Source: Daphnia pulex (Eukaryota > Arthropoda > Branchiopoda > Diplostraca > Daphniidae). From it: a DNA stretch of 64,000 nucleotides. This document shows, piece by piece, positions 10,105-21,108 of this stretch. Positions within the stretch are counted from its first letter, which is position 1. Each line of letters opens with the position of its first letter. The position numbers were made by a program, and so were the translations under genes. The notes beneath the pieces were generated by a model. The model was not told where the DNA came from and did no database searches. It saw nothing but the letters and a program-made list of their open reading frames with translations. The stretch lies in contig NC_060021.1 of assembly GCF_021134715.1 (NCBI RefSeq), positions 372,001-436,000 of the forward strand, given 5' to 3'.

Positions 10105-10257
10105 ATGATCATCCTTTTGGCAGTCACTATATTGGCTTTCCTTTCGCTTATGGCTGCACTGTATATCATCTTGGAGCTCATATGGACAGTGAATGCACTG
10201 TATACCTTCATCATCAATGCACTGTCCCTTACGGAAAAATCTCATCAAACTATATGA
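10105..10257 (+). CDS. 5' coding fragment: hydrophobic N-terminus interrupted by a transposon
   Basis: From ATG 10105 the frame encodes MIILLAVTILAFLSLMAALY and more hydrophobic residues, a signal anchor or TM segment of about 35 residues. After 40 codons it enters the TIR of the element at 10226 and stops within it at 10257 (50 aa in all). Removing the element plus one copy of a GT duplication joins codon 41 (TGT) in frame to the long KH ORF at 12641. I therefore read it as the original first part of that gene. A cryptic donor ACA|GTGAAT at 10188/10189 is in phase 0. As it stands, the unspliced product is a 50-residue membrane peptide. Confidence 0.6.
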   Translation: MIILLAVTILAFLSLMAALYIILELIWTVNALYTFIINALSLTEKSHQTI

Positions 10258-10424
10258 GAAATCATATGTTTATTAATGACATCAATGATTTTTTAATAAT
10301 TTTTGATGATCTCATATATTTCTCATTAAATTGATGAGAATTTTCACCCTCATATTTATCATTAAAAGTGTTTAAAATATTTTTGTCTCATTTTATATGA
10401 GATATAACCCAATCCGTAGTAAGA

Positions 10425-11235
10425 AATCAGAAAGAAATCATATAAATTTCATGATTTTACCACAGACTTTTCGCATGAGAAATATGCAAGAAACTGGTGA
10501 TAATTAACCATAAATATCATGATATTTTCTTAAAATAAATCAGTAATATATCATGTATTCTCAGTTTTTAATCATTAATTTCTATTGGTATTTTGTAATG
10601 AGATACTTGTATAAAATCATGTGGAAATCAATAAAATGTCATGATTTTCCCGCAGTTTTTTTCGCATGAAAAATCTGCAAAAAATCAGTGATTATTAAGC
10701 GGGAATATCATGATATATTCTTATAATCAATAAGTAATTTGTCATAAATTCTGAGTTATTAATCATTAATTTCTATTGATGTTTTGTCAAGAGATTCTTG
10801 TATAAATTTATGTGAAAATCAATAAAATCTCATGATTTTTCCGCAGTTTTTTCGCATGAAAAATCTGCAAAAAATCAGTGATTATTAAGCAGGAATATCA
10901 TGATATTTTCTTATAATCAATAAGTAATTTGTCATAAATTCTGAGTTATTAATCATTAATTTCTATTGATGTTTTGTCAAGAGATTCTTGTATAAATTCA
11001 TGTGAAAATCAATAAAATCTCATGATTTTTCCGCAGTTTTTTCGCATGAAAAATCTGCAAAAAAACAGTGATTATTAAGCGGGAATATCATGATATATTC
11101 TTATAACAAATAAATATTTTATCATATATTCTGAGTTATCAATCATTAATTTCTATTGATGTTTTGTATTGAGATACTTGTATAAAATCATGTGAAAATC
11201 AATTTTACCTATGACATTATACGATTTTTTTGGTT
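10425..11235 (+). repeat. About 190-bp tandem repeat inside the TIR element
   Basis: The landmark TTCGCATGA occurs at 10470, 10661, 10851 and 11041, a period of 190-191 bp. Each unit also carries ATCATGATAT, TTAATCATTAATTTCTATTG and CATGTGAAAATCAAT-like blocks. Degenerate units with the same block order continue to about 11700. The central copies are the most alike, as expected of unequal exchange in a satellite. Confidence 0.85.
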
Positions 11236-12185
11236 TTCTTTTATACAGTTTTTTGGCTTAAAAATCATGAAATTTATTATTAAATGTCTATCAGAAATCA
11301 GGTAGATTTAGGTGTGAGATCATGATATTTAATTATAATTATTTTGTATATTATCATTTATTAAGAGCTTTTTATCAATAATTTCTCTAATGCTTTATAG
11401 TGAGATTTTTCATTAAAATCATGTGAAAATCAGTTCCCACTAAGGAATCAAAAGATTTTTTGGTATTATTTTCACCCAATTTTGGGCTTTAAAATCTTCA
11501 AATTCATAACAAAAAGTCAGTAATAATCAGCTACAATTCAACAGCAGATCAGATGTGAAATTATAACTATTTAATCGTCAATATTTTCTTATGTTTTGTA
11601 ATGATGTGTGAAAAATCAAGGGAAAATTTCTACATATATGACATCAAAATATTTTCTTGTATTCTTTTAATACAATCCTAAAAATATCCGTTAAAATCAG
11701 CAAATAAGTATATAGGCCTACCTGGAATGAAATATTCTGACTTTAAATTCTTTTTGGACTTTTACATTTTTTATTTTTTACCTTTCGTAAATATATGGTA
11801 GCTATCTAATTCTCACAAAAATTACACGATGTTTTTATAATCACAAGATAGGCTGGGATAACTATTTTTTTTAACGCGCTAAGTAAATTTGAGTGAAAGT
11901 TCTATTTTACTCTGGTGTGTTTTTTTGTGTGTGAATTATTCTAAGTCCCGAAATCTGGCTTTTATCTAACTAAACTAACCAATTGATTATATGGTATGTC
12001 AAAACGCATCATAGAAATTTTTACTAAGTTTTTTCACGCGCTAAGTAAATTTGAGTGCAATTTCTATTTGACTCTGGTATGTGTTTTTTGTGTAAATTAT
12101 TCTAAGTCCCATAACCCTGTTGTTATATCACTAAACTAACCAATTTATTAATTTCCACGTTAAAAAGCTTCAATTATAACATCAA

Positions 12186-12254
12186 TTGGTGGTGTAGTGG
12201 TTAGCAGATTGGCAAGCCACCCTGGAAGTCGAGGTTCGATTCCTGGTCAGGGCA
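12186..12254 (+). ncRNA. tRNA-like sequence with Pol III A and B boxes, pseudo-tRNA
   Basis: An A-box-like TGGTGTAGTGGTTAGCA and a B box GGTTCGATTCC (12233-12243) lie at tRNA spacing and a T-rich run follows. The 3' half folds as a T-arm with one mismatch. The acceptor stem does not pair and the anticodon arm is poor, so it is not a functional tRNA. It is best read as a tRNA-derived head or pseudogene carried by the element. Confidence 0.5.
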
Positions 12255-12619
12255 ATTCTTTTTTCAATTTATATAATTAAAATCTCATTTAAAAGCGCTC
12301 AAATTCTCATTCAAATTTTAGTGAGAAAATCATTAACATTTTTGTGGAAAAAGAGAAATTAAGCGAGATTACAGTAAACCCTCAGTCAGAAATCATTATA
12401 TTTACGCGACTAATCATTTATATTTAGATGAGAAATAACATAATTCTCACTTTGTTCACATGAAATTAATGATTAACGGCTGATTTTAAACTTGAAAATG
12501 TCCCAAATTCTCATCAAAAGTCATCAAATAAATGATATTTTGCTGTTAATCTCACCAAAATATCACGACAAAATGAATGAGAATTAAGGTTATTCTCATG
12601 TATTTCTTTATGAGTTTTA

Positions 12620-14773
12620 ATGAGATTTTTCCGTAAGGGGTGTGCCTTCATCATCAGTCGACAGACCGAATCACCAACTCGGCATTCGGCTGATAACCTG
12701 AATATGATTGAACCTGACTTTGCATGCACTAACCAGCATGCACTTCCCCGACCTGTAATTAACGATGGATTTTCGACTCCCAGCGGAGAAGACTTGAACA
12801 ACCAAAGTTTTCTTCGTTTGATGGCAGAAAACCACCTGATCGTATTGGAAAATGAACGCCTGGAGAATGAGTTGAGTCTAGTTCAATCCCAACTGACAGA
12901 CTCCTCATCAAAGCTGCAAATGTTTCAGAACGTACACGACGAGTTGGCAACTACCAAAAGCGAACTCGAAGAAAAAAAAATTGAAATGACTGACATGACA
13001 GAGAAAAATCTTCGCTTGGCAAATTATGATTCGCGTCTAAGACGAAAAATTGAAGACAGGGATAGACTGATCGCATCCAGTCGGGCGGAATTGGAAAATC
13101 TTCGCGTTTGCCTTGCCGAACAACAATTAGACACGCGCGAGTTGGCCGTGAATACACGTGAGCTTGAGTCAAAGAATAAAACCATTTCTGAACTCGAAGC
13201 GAAAAATCTCACCTTGGACGAAAACGATTCACAACTGAGGCGAATTGAAGAGCCCAGCACTCCAGTCATTGAAATCCCCGAAATCGAAACTGCATGTTTA
13301 GCATCCAGTCCCATCGCATCCAGTCGAGCGATTGAGAATAATCTATTTGTTTTGGATAAAGAACGTTTGGAGAATGAGTTGAGTCTACTTCAATCACAAT
13401 TGACAGACTCCTCATCAAAGCTGCAACAGTACCAAAATGTACAAGACGAGTTGGCAACCACCAAAAACGAACTCGAAGAAAAGAAACGTGAAATTACTGA
13501 CATTACAGAAGCAAATTTCCATTTGACAAAAGAGAATTCGGGGCTAATGCGAAAAATTGAAGCCAAGGACCGACTTATCGCATATAAACGAACGAAATTG
13601 CAGGAACTTCATAATTGTTATGAAGAAAAAAAATTGCACAAGGTACACAATGAGCTAGCTTCAAGTCAACGTGCTCTGGTATCCAAAAACAGAGCCATTA
13701 TTAAACTTCAAGAGCAAAATCAAGAAAGTCGAGTAGAATTGGAGAAACTGCGGACTTGCCTAAGTGAACAACAATTAGACACCTCGCAGTTGACCGTGGC
13801 TACACGAGAGCTGGAGTCAAAGAGTAGAACCATTTCTGAACTCGAAGCAAACAATCTCCGTTTATCCGAAAATGATTCACAGCTGAGGCGAAAAATAGAA
13901 GAAACCGATCGTCTTCTTTTATCCAGTAAAGCGGAAGTGGATGAACTACGAGTATCCCTTACCAACCAGACAGACACAATGAAGCAACTACTGGATCAAG
14001 TAAAAAGTCTAGAAAAGGAAAAACACGAGGCCCTCCAGAAGTTGGCAGAAATGGAAAATAATCAGAAAGAAATGAAACCAAAATTGACAGTGGACGTTGG
14101 ATGCAGCACCGATGAGGAGGTATTCAACCAACTCCAAATCGAAGAGACCATCATCCCTCCAGACACAGAAATTACTGAAATCTTAACGCCATTCTTAGCT
14201 TGTAATTCCACTGCAGTTCAAGCTAAATCACCAGTGGCCGAACCACAGCCTCTAGTAACTGACGCAATGGAGAATACCCCGGCCAACACCTTTAATGAAA
14301 AGAAAGCCGTCAAGCAGTGCACTAAACAACCGCAGGCTTCATTACCCGAATTTTCCATCACAACCACTATAGAAAAAGAAGTCTACGTCGATCGAATTGT
14401 CGTGACTGGAATATCGAATAAGGATTGCGGGCGAGTTATTGGACGCCATGGAACAAATGTAAAAAGGCTAGAAAATGAATATTGGGTAAGTGTCTACTTT
14501 ATCAATGGGAATCTTTTCATAACCGGCGGAGATGCTGAAAGCCGACTGGCCGCTTGCTCCGACGTTATCGACAACCTGCCAGTCACCATCGAGTGTCCTA
14601 CAATCAATTTGAGAAGAAACATCTTTTCCGAGGATTATTTGTTGAGCGAATTAGCGTTTAATCATAATGTACAGATTTATCGTCCGGGTCGAGAAAATAA
14701 GTACGTCACGATCTGGGGTGCACTAGCCAATTGCAAAAGAGTGTACGCAATTCTTCAAAACGGAACTCGCTAG
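12620..14773 (+). CDS. Coiled-coil protein with C-terminal KH domain (up to 717 aa)
   Basis: The open frame starts at an ATG inside the transposon TIR (12620). The first ATG outside it is 12704 (residue 29), and the original start was probably at 10105. Residues about 65-500 are heptad-rich coiled coil built from an internal duplication: ERLENELSLVQSQLTDSSSK near 79 recurs as ERLENELSLLQSQLTDSSSK near 248, and LDTRELAVNTRELESK recurs as LDTSQLTVATRELESK. The C-terminal part has a type I KH fold, beginning VYVDRIVVTGIS, with the RNA-binding GxxG loop as GRHG at residues 608-611, followed by a further 70 residues ending at NGTR. An RNA- or ssDNA-binding scaffold is inferred. With the upstream hydrophobic segment it would be membrane-anchored. 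Single exon; no close family recognised. Confidence 0.8.
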   Translation: MRFFRKGCAFIISRQTESPTRHSADNLNMIEPDFACTNQHALPRPVINDGFSTPSGEDLNNQSFLRLMAENHLIVLENERLENELSLVQSQLTDSSSKLQMFQNVHDELATTKSELEEKKIEMTDMTEKNLRLANYDSRLRRKIEDRDRLIASSRAELENLRVCLAEQQLDTRELAVNTRELESKNKTISELEAKNLTLDENDSQLRRIEEPSTPVIEIPEIETACLASSPIASSRAIENNLFVLDKERLENELSLLQSQLTDSSSKLQQYQNVQDELATTKNELEEKKREITDITEANFHLTKENSGLMRKIEAKDRLIAYKRTKLQELHNCYEEKKLHKVHNELASSQRALVSKNRAIIKLQEQNQESRVELEKLRTCLSEQQLDTSQLTVATRELESKSRTISELEANNLRLSENDSQLRRKIEETDRLLLSSKAEVDELRVSLTNQTDTMKQLLDQVKSLEKEKHEALQKLAEMENNQKEMKPKLTVDVGCSTDEEVFNQLQIEETIIPPDTEITEILTPFLACNSTAVQAKSPVAEPQPLVTDAMENTPANTFNEKKAVKQCTKQPQASLPEFSITTTIEKEVYVDRIVVTGISNKDCGRVIGRHGTNVKRLENEYWVSVYFINGNLFITGGDAESRLAACSDVIDNLPVTIECPTINLRRNIFSEDYLLSELAFNHNVQIYRPGRENKYVTIWGALANCKRVYAILQNGTR

Positions 14774-17700
14774 TTTTTGATAATTTTTTTTTCTTAAATT
14801 AAAGTTAAGTTACAATTGAAGCTGGACGTCAGTTTTACCTATCAGAATAGTTGTTATCTTGCGATGACGTTACCTCCTCTCTCGACAATCCAAAGGGATT
14901 GGCGGATGAACCCGTCGACGGAGTTGATGAGCTGTCGCTGGTGTGATGTAATTGAAGACTTTCCAAAATTCCCGACACTTGTGTACGAGTTGAGTTATCA
15001 TGACTTCTCTATACACGGTGAAAGGAATTAGATCATCTTCACTCGCACGCCAGTGTACAGTTGACTAACACCTTGACGGGGGGGTTTCAGTAACCTCAAA
15101 CGAGTCCATCAGTTTCTAATGTGCGTTTCGGGTGGAGGTAGCCGAGCAAGATGACGACTATATCGATGGTAGGGCTGGTCCAGTAGTTTCTTTTGTTTAC
15201 CCTTTGATTTTGTTTTTCTTTCTTTTTCGACCCAAATAAAATTTCATTTTTAAATTTCAAATCTTTTAGTTTCGTTGTGTCATTCATTTTACTAGACCAA
15301 GGGGAAAAAGAAAAAACAGATTCCTAGCTGATTTTATGTTTAATATTAAACGAAAATGGTAAAAAGGAGAAAACGTCAACACGAGGTTGTCGTATTTGCA
15401 ATGTCTAGATTTTTTTTCCATCAAAGCGAATATTGAGGAGGAATAAAAAAGTCAAGAAGCAGAGTCACAAGATCTTGACGAAAAGATGAAACGATTTACT
15501 TTTGATTAAAAACAAAGAACAAAAAAAGGTCTTCGTCTTGTGCTGTTCGGCTATTGCACGACAATGTGGAAGGCTAGTTTCGGGCAATTCGACAATAAAA
15601 CTGTTATGAAAATGGCGATATTGAGCTGTCAACAATTTACAATTTGTGATGGAACGCCATCAACAGAAAACCTTGGGGAGCAACGTCGAAATTCCCGACA
15701 CGGAATTGATTGGCGATTATTCCTCTTTTGAAAATCGGCAAGGTTTATTCGTGCCATAAAGTGACACAATGAAGAAAAGATAATTAAAGAGCAAAGTTTT
15801 TTCCCCCCAGCAGCGCCAAACCTTTTCCAAGAACGAAAGACAACCAGAACGCAAATAAGTCCTTTCAAGAACGTGGACAAGAAAATCAATTCAATTATAT
15901 AGGGAATAGGGATGGAACCTTCCACCAAAATGGCGAAAAAGCTATACACATTATCCTCGTGTCACGGCAAATCGTTATTGCTTTTGATCAATGACTGATT
16001 TCCTGAGTTTTAAAGTCTACACAAAAAGGCGCTATATTACGCAACGATCAACGAGAACGGCCACGGTGAAAAAATTGCCAATTTGTTGAAAGAGAAAAGC
16101 GCAACGGAAAAAGAGAAAACAAACCGGCGAATGCGATGGTAATAATGAGAGTCTACAATAAACGTCCTACGATAAACGTTCGTCAACAAATTCAACTGGG
16201 AGCCGACCCCGGCATTGTTAACAAAAATGGATTCATCACCTTTCTTGGCATGGCAACGTCTATATGCAAACATTGAACTTTGAATTTCCAGGGCAATTAA
16301 CTAAATAATGTTACAATAGATGACCTGTTTTCGCTTTTCAAAACCAAAGTCATACAAAAGTGTCTGTGTCATCGAACAACTAGGAGTAACATGCACCAGA
16401 AGTAAATAAACTGTTTTCACCTGAACAAAGGTATAGTGGCGGTGTGTATCAATCACAGATTTCGTGGTCGAGGAGCACAGGCGGGAACACAACAAGTTGA
16501 AGAAAACACAGGGCGGAATCAGAAGTTGAGGTCGGGATGAATATTTCCTGGAATGAATTGTCGTTGTTAATATTAGGGCATTGAACACAATATCCTATCA
16601 AGAATAAAACGCAATCGTGTTAAACAAAGTTCCATCTTGATTTAAACTGGATAGAATTCAACCAACAAAAAAGTATAGCCGGCAAACCAACGAAAAGAGC
16701 TCTAATAATACCTCAGAGAGTCCCGATCCGTCGTCCGGACAACTTAAAATAATCCTAGCACAATGGTGAAGGGTGAACCTGAAATTGGATAAAAAGACTA
16801 ATTAAGAGTGCAGTAAAAAAAAAAGATAACGAGAAGATACCTCGAACAAGTTCAGCATCTCCTGGTCTATGGAACAGCAACAACCCAACAATTTCCGAAA
16901 TCAATTGATAAAAATTGAACTTTAATACTTACATTACCGAAGCGAAAAAATAGGACAAATCTGCCCGAAATCCCATATTTTGACAAAACTGGATCACCAG
17001 TTGCGCAACCTGTGATATCTGGATGGGTGATTGGGGAAATTGAGTGAATGGGTTGGATGGGGATGCTGGAAAAGGAACCGATCCCACCATACGCGACGAG
17101 AATGGAATCCCTCCGTTTCATTTGCAAGTGGCAACGACACGAAAAAAGATTTCGAGATTCTCTACTTAAATAATTCTAGCAAACGAAGTTGACATCAAAG
17201 ACGGTGGCAAATCTGAATTGACTGTCCTTCATTTGGCTACAGGTCGTGACACGCAGTCGAAAAAGTTTTCCTCCCAGTTGTTGCATTTTTTATTTTTCCT
17301 GGTTAATGAGTCCAACAGAAGGACTGTAGGAACTGCCGTAAGGATCGATAACTACTTGATGCTCAACTTCAGAAAGGAAATGAAAGTCCCTAGTCCAGTA
17401 AAATATTAGCAAACACTTTTATAACAAACGTCGAAAAATTAATTTGACTTTAGTTGGTAGGCCTAATAAGCGTCCAGACGTGGCAAGATAATTCCTGAAT
17501 TCGATTGCAACATCAGATGAAATGACTTCCCCAAAAGATTGGGACACAAAACAACTTGCAACATCAAACGACCCCAATGCAAAGTTGATCCATGTTTGAT
17601 TGAGTTGTTTTGTATTGCTCTTTTGTCGCGCATTCAGAAAGAGGAAAGAAGACATCGTGCATAAACAGAAATGAAAGCAAATGGAAACTTTAAATTTAAA

Positions 17701-17834
17701 TAAATTTTGAAATCTTAAAAAAAGGCCAAAACTAGTTAGGAATTAGGATAGCGTGGAAAGAAGTGAAAAAAATATTTACCGTTGTAAAAGCAGAAAAAAA
17801 GAATTTTGGATGACAAAATTTAGAATTATAAACC
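14774..17834. other. 3-kb intergenic region without recognisable gene
   Basis: Only short frames occur (the longest is about 106 codons, on the minus strand at 15629-15949). None has a domain, splice pattern or promoter I can defend. It could contain distal UTR of the neighbouring genes. Confidence 0.55.
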
Positions 17835-19738
17835 TCATTCGGGGGCTTTTAGAGATGGATGGTTGTTGAATTCGCAATGGGCACTCTGCGATGGAGATAA
17901 CGCCAACTCGGAATCTTCATCCCTCTGTCGAAATAAAAAACAAAAATATTACATAAAAATGAAGGGGATTTCAAAATAAAAATAATTTTTGAAAATCTCA
18001 GTACATGGTGAAGTTGTCAGCACAAACACTCTGAATGTGAACAGTTGTGATAATCATTGAAATAAAACCCAAAAGAAAAAAGAATAATTTACTTCAGTTG
18101 AGAAGTACTGCTCCAGAATGTCCAGAAACTTGTGATAGATTTCAACATTGTCGTGGCTTTCCAGAGCTTCGATGCGATCCAAGCCACCACACTCTTCGAC
18201 GTGAAGGGTAACTTTCTCCAGTTCGCCCATTTTCTCGGCAGCGGCCAAAATATTAGCCAAGCCATCCAAAACGACCAAGATAGTCTTGCTATCTTCCTTG
18301 GCCTCTAGCAAAGCGCACAGCGGAGCGATGACACCAAACTGGCGCAACAAAGCGATCTGCTCCACATTGCCACCTGAAATTATAAAGAAAAAGTTTAAAA
18401 ATATCAATCAGCACCAGTTAAACTGAAATGTTTTACCCAAGGTAATGTTGGTGATGGCCCAAGCTGCTTCCTTTTGGCATTTGAAGTCACCTTTGCCCAG
18501 CACGTCCACCAACGGACGAACAACGTTGTTGGTGAAGAGAGCCTGAATCTGGATGGCATTGCCGGCAGCAATGTAAGACACGGCCAAGGCAGCTTCCTTG
18601 ACGATGTTCATCTGTGAATTATTAAGCAACTTGGCCAGCAACGGGCAGGCACCAGCAGCCATGACGGAATCGATTTGGGAATCACTTCCTGCAACGATGT
18701 TGCTGATAGTCCTTAGAGTGGGGATGACGACGGCCAATTCATTATGGTCCAACAAAGCGACAAGCCGAGGGACGACTCCGGCGTTGACTATTTCTTGAAT
18801 CCGTTCGTTCGGGCCAACGGTGAGGTACGACAGAGCCCAGCAAGCGTCGGCTAGGATCTCTTTGTCGTTCTTGTGGATAAGCTGGGATAGAGCGGGAAGA
18901 ATCTGCCGGACTGCATGGACACTGGGTGGAAATATCTTGTAGCAACACAAGTTGGACAAAGTCCAAGCGACATTACGCAATAATGTATACTAATAATAAA
19001 ATAACTTATTAAATGTTCACATGTATTTAATTTTAAAACTGAACTTACTGGAGAACCGGGTTTTATTAAGGTGATCAAAGGCTTAATAATGCCTAGCTCG
19101 ATGACGTGATCTCGAAGCTCTGGTCCGTCTCCGGCGATGTTACTGAGAGCCCAGACAGCTTGCTCGGCCAGAACTGAATGAGGTGAACCCATTAAAGAAA
19201 TGAAACCAGCAACAGCCCCAGCACTGACGACAACTTTAGTCTGATCAGATGTGCCGGACGCAATGCTGGTGAGAGCCCAGGCCGACTCAAACTGAAGGTC
19301 TGGGCTAAGACATAAAAGCATCATGATGAAATGTTCAGAAACCAAGTTATAAAGACACAACATACTGTTTGACACGACTGAGAAACTCCACCAGCTTGGG
19401 AATGACATTGGCATCGATGAAGATGTCAATTGGTGGGTTACGTTCCTTGCTGAGGATTTGACGTGCAGCGTGTGTTGCAGTAATTTCCATTTTTTCATCA
19501 CCACTATGGATACCTACGTGATATAGAAAAATATGAGAAAATAGGCTTAACAGAAAAAAAAAGCTGCCACAAACATACCATTAACTATGTCCTCAATACT
19601 CATATGGGCTGCAGTCACACGATTTGTGTTTTCAAGAGGGCTGAGGGGCTCATCATCGATTTCAATGTTGCGTCGCTTTAGGTGGTCTTCCTTCTTTGAT
19701 TTCCGCAACTCAACATTCACCTCAGTACGTCTCATTTC
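17835..19738 (-). CDS. Importin alpha (karyopherin alpha), KPNA2/Pendulin-like
   Basis: Nuclear import adaptor that binds classical NLS cargo in the cytoplasm and importin beta through its IBB domain. Minus-strand exons with GT/AG junctions: 19738-19579, 19513-19366, 19304-19049, 18989-18437, 18373-18093, 17924-17835. From ATG 19735 they total 1485 nt (494 aa) with no frame break. The second half of the IBB is clear ([18 protein letters not shown]). ARM repeats follow with their Trp/Asn motifs: [39 protein letters not shown], then weaker RTISNIV and LAVSYIA, then WAITNITLG. The acidic end is [16 protein letters not shown] and the protein stops at SLKAPE. Features such as NVELRK, SPLxEN and GPNERI favour the alpha-1/KPNA2 clade. 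Exon 1 normally codes the N-terminal FKNKGKD part of the IBB. I could not find it; GAA before the ATG follows an acceptor (AG at 19740-19739), so an upstream coding exon may be missed. Confidence 0.93.
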
Positions 19739-20413
19739 CTTTACACAAAATGAACAGTCTGTCCATAGATTTAAAAATATATGTTAAAACATATGGTATC
19801 AAATCGTCATTTCCAACCTAAGAATGCCCTATCTTTCAACTACTAATTCAGCCCCTACCACAAAAAGAAGGGAAAAGGTAGAGAGAAAAAATTGAGAAGG
19901 AAGTCGGGAGCTAACCAGCACAAAAAGAAAACATTTCCCTACTGATCTACAGCGTTGGTTTAGGTCTAGTATTACAAAAACCAAAATATCCTACGCAAAA
20001 CTGTCCTGGTTCTTGTGTACCTGGAAAATGAATAACTCAACACCAAAAACCCATCCCGATAACTTGAAATCAAGGCTGAATCACCTGAATTCTGTTGGCA
20101 TCTTTGGTAAATAGTGAAAAATGGAATGAAATTAACTTGACAGTCAGTTATGTCATGTGAATACCTAACATGGGAACACCAAAACAGAAAACCTTGCAAA
20201 CTTTGGCATAAAATTAGTTTCCTCGTGTTCTAGGCATCAGTCATATCTGAACTGTTAATACAAAGGAAGTTGAACAGGTGTTAATAACTGGGAAGCGAGC
20301 AACGTTTGATGTGGGAATTGAAAACGTCATAATTCACAAAGGACATTAGAGAATTTGACTATGTGAACAATCTTTTAACAGCTGAGAATTCGATAAAAAT
20401 AAAAAAATATTAC

Positions 20414-20560
20414 CTGTTTAACGAGAAAATCGTCAGTTTACCACACCCAACGAGGAACAAAGGAACAAACTCGAGACTTCACACCCGAGTAGTTTCAAAA
20501 AAATGCAGCAGACTGCAGACGACACGAGTCACGATTCCTGATCGTAGCCATCTGGCGCTA
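20414..20560 (-). other. Candidate non-coding first exon of importin alpha
   Basis: On the minus strand a pyrimidine-rich stretch ends in TTAAACAG|GTAATATT, a good splice donor at 20414/20413. The only ATG here runs into a stop after 18 codons, so it would be 5' UTR. The intron to the acceptor at 19739 would be about 675 bp. The upper limit of the exon is approximate. Confidence 0.4.
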
Positions 20561-20622
20561 AAAACTACATCAATCGCAAATTAATCGACGGCAATCTTAG
20601 AAATTAAGAATCAAGCTTAAGC

Positions 20623-20649
20623 GATTATTATATCGGCGATATAATAATC
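20623..20649. promoter_or_regulatory. Perfect 13-bp-arm palindrome between divergent genes
   Basis: The sequence reads GATTATTATATCG, then a single G, then CGATATAATAATC, a perfect inverted repeat with a 1-nt spacer. It lies between the putative importin alpha first exon and the small ORF at 20890, where a dimeric DNA-binding protein site or hairpin is possible. No known factor is assigned. Confidence 0.5.
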
Positions 20650-20889
20650 AAAAATTAACTTTAACGCAATAATTTCTTTTGAACATTGATCGTAAAATTC
20701 TGCTGATTACATTCAGAAAAAAATTTTGAAGTAATTACATAGAAAATTGAAATATTGAACAAAAATACGAAAATTCCTATCGTGCTCTCCATTGTCGGCC
20801 AGAGTCTATAATGAAGAGTCAAAAGCTGTAGGCTAATATAGCTAACTAACTAGAAGTACTATACTACAAACAATTCGTATTTTGAAAAA

Positions 20890-21108
20890 ATGGCTCTTTT
20901 AGTATTCGTTTGCGCAACCATATTTGCTTGGGTCTGGTTTCTACTGGTCAAAAATTCTGAATCAGATACCACAACTGAAACCAGACCAGAACCTAATCCG
21001 GAATCTTGTCACAATCAAGTTCCGACAACCAAAGTGCAAGAGGCAACCAGCCGGACCCACATAACACCCCAACTACCTGTTATGTGGAAACCGATTATTG
21101 AAAATTAA
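20890..21108 (+). CDS. Small single-TM protein (72 aa), hypothetical
   Basis: The frame has a hydrophobic N-terminus (ALLVFVCATIFAWVWFLLV, residues 2-20), a signal anchor, followed by a Thr/Pro/Glu-rich tail without domains. TATAATG stands about 80 bp upstream and the ATG context AAAAAATGG is fair. Its last codons (IIEN, then TAA) fall inside the dispersed C2-promoter block that begins about 21095, so its 3' end was donated or shared by that repeat. It resembles the hydrophobic start of the 10105 frame in plan only, not in sequence. Reality as a gene is uncertain. Confidence 0.4.
   Translation: MALLVFVCATIFAWVWFLLVKNSESDTTTETRPEPNPESCHNQVPTTKVQEATSRTHITPQLPVMWKPIIEN

Larger units (their letters stand above)
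10226..12639. mobile_element. TIR-bounded 2.4-kb element inserted in a coding region
   Basis: The left end CCCTTACGGAAAAATCTCAT matches the reverse complement of the right end exactly for 20 bases, and similarity continues loosely beyond. The element is AT-rich, has no transposase ORF, carries a satellite of about 190-bp units (10425-11235, decaying to about 11700) and a tRNA-like module (12186-12254). GT stands on both flanks (10224-10225, 12640-12641), a possible 2-bp duplication. TGT is the alternative, giving 3 bp. If flanking CAC is counted, the ends would start CACTG / CACAC, as in CMC-type transposons, so the superfamily stays open. Non-autonomous. Confidence 0.8.

Noticed and set aside
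10425..11235. Regular repeats suggesting a CRISPR array
   Set aside because: Units are 190 bp with no short repeat/unique-spacer structure, in a eukaryotic transposon.
12186..12254. Functional tRNA gene
   Set aside because: A and B boxes are present, but the acceptor stem does not pair and the anticodon arm is poor.
20084..20110. ATG exon (MPTEF) as first coding exon of importin alpha
   Set aside because: Joining it to the acceptor at 19739 shifts the frame and gives an immediate stop.
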